Source: Metaphire vulgaris
Lineage: Eukaryota; Annelida; Clitellata; Crassiclitellata; Megascolecidae
Direction: 5' to 3'
Length of the DNA stretch: 64,000 nt
Assembly (NCBI GenBank): GCA_018105865.1
Contig: CM030853.1
Location: forward strand, 6,393,075-6,457,074
Part shown: one piece after another, positions 63,963 through 64,000 of the stretch
Position numbering within the stretch: position 1 is the first letter of the stretch
Layout of the letters: every line of letters starts with the position of its first letter
The notes under the pieces: generated by a model
The model's database searches: none
What the model was told of the DNA's origin: nothing
Seen by the model: the letters and a program-made list of their open reading frames with translations, nothing else
Position numbers and translations under genes: made by a program

Positions 63963-64000
63963 CCAAACGATAAGCTGAGGATCTCCTTTGATTCATAAGA

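Noticed and set aside
62755..64000. Last STUB1 exon (HFDPVTR...)
   Set aside because: No matching frame with an acceptor was seen; it lies beyond the window.

Overview
This is animal nuclear DNA. Two intron-rich protein-coding genes lie on the + strand in a very repeat-rich, AT-rich background, and there are no operons, rRNA genes or CRISPR arrays. The first gene, 12523 to 54179, is a conventional (calcium- and lipid-responsive) protein kinase C, the invertebrate co-ortholog of PRKCA/PRKCB/PRKCG. I could place 15 coding exons; only the first exon (pseudosubstrate and start of C1A) is missing and must lie upstream of the window. The second gene, 57756 to 62754, is STUB1/CHIP, the TPR plus U-box E3 ubiquitin ligase that works with Hsp70/Hsp90; six exons are present and the last one lies beyond the right edge. 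Exon lengths and phases closely match the vertebrate genes as I remember them. The codon choices of the V3 and C-terminal parts of the PKC look like invertebrate PKCs; I would guess a marine invertebrate, but the phylum cannot be fixed from this window.

Layout: 1-12522 is the upstream intron of the PKC gene (or intergenic DNA), packed with microsatellites, LINE 3' ends, small DNA transposons and one broken protein remnant inside short inverted repeats (2777-4266). 12523-54179 is the PKC gene, whose introns (one of 14.7 kb) hold most of the mobile DNA. 54180-57755 is the PKC 3' UTR and the spacer, ending in a CRE/TATA-type promoter candidate. 57756-62754 is STUB1, and the remainder is its last intron.

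The dominant non-genic signal is a crowd of 100-1300 bp non-autonomous DNA transposons that begin CAG and end CTG and are flanked by 8-bp target-site duplications, the hallmark of the hAT superfamily. More than 20 copies in about a dozen terminal-repeat families can be delimited to the base, several with perfect duplications, and some are nested in each other or in LINE tails. Several families with unrelated ends share an internal box close to TGACGAGCAAAAAAAGGTC. Many (ATT)n and (ATC)n arrays start exactly at the 3' end of a non-LTR retrotransposon whose last codons are still readable.

The PKC reading frame is intact in every exon except exon 7, where one base is missing in the C2 domain (near 40871); this is either an assembly error or a damaged allele. 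STUB1 uses a GC-AG intron after its U-box exon. Gene boundaries were read by eye from splice signals and family knowledge; no search was run.
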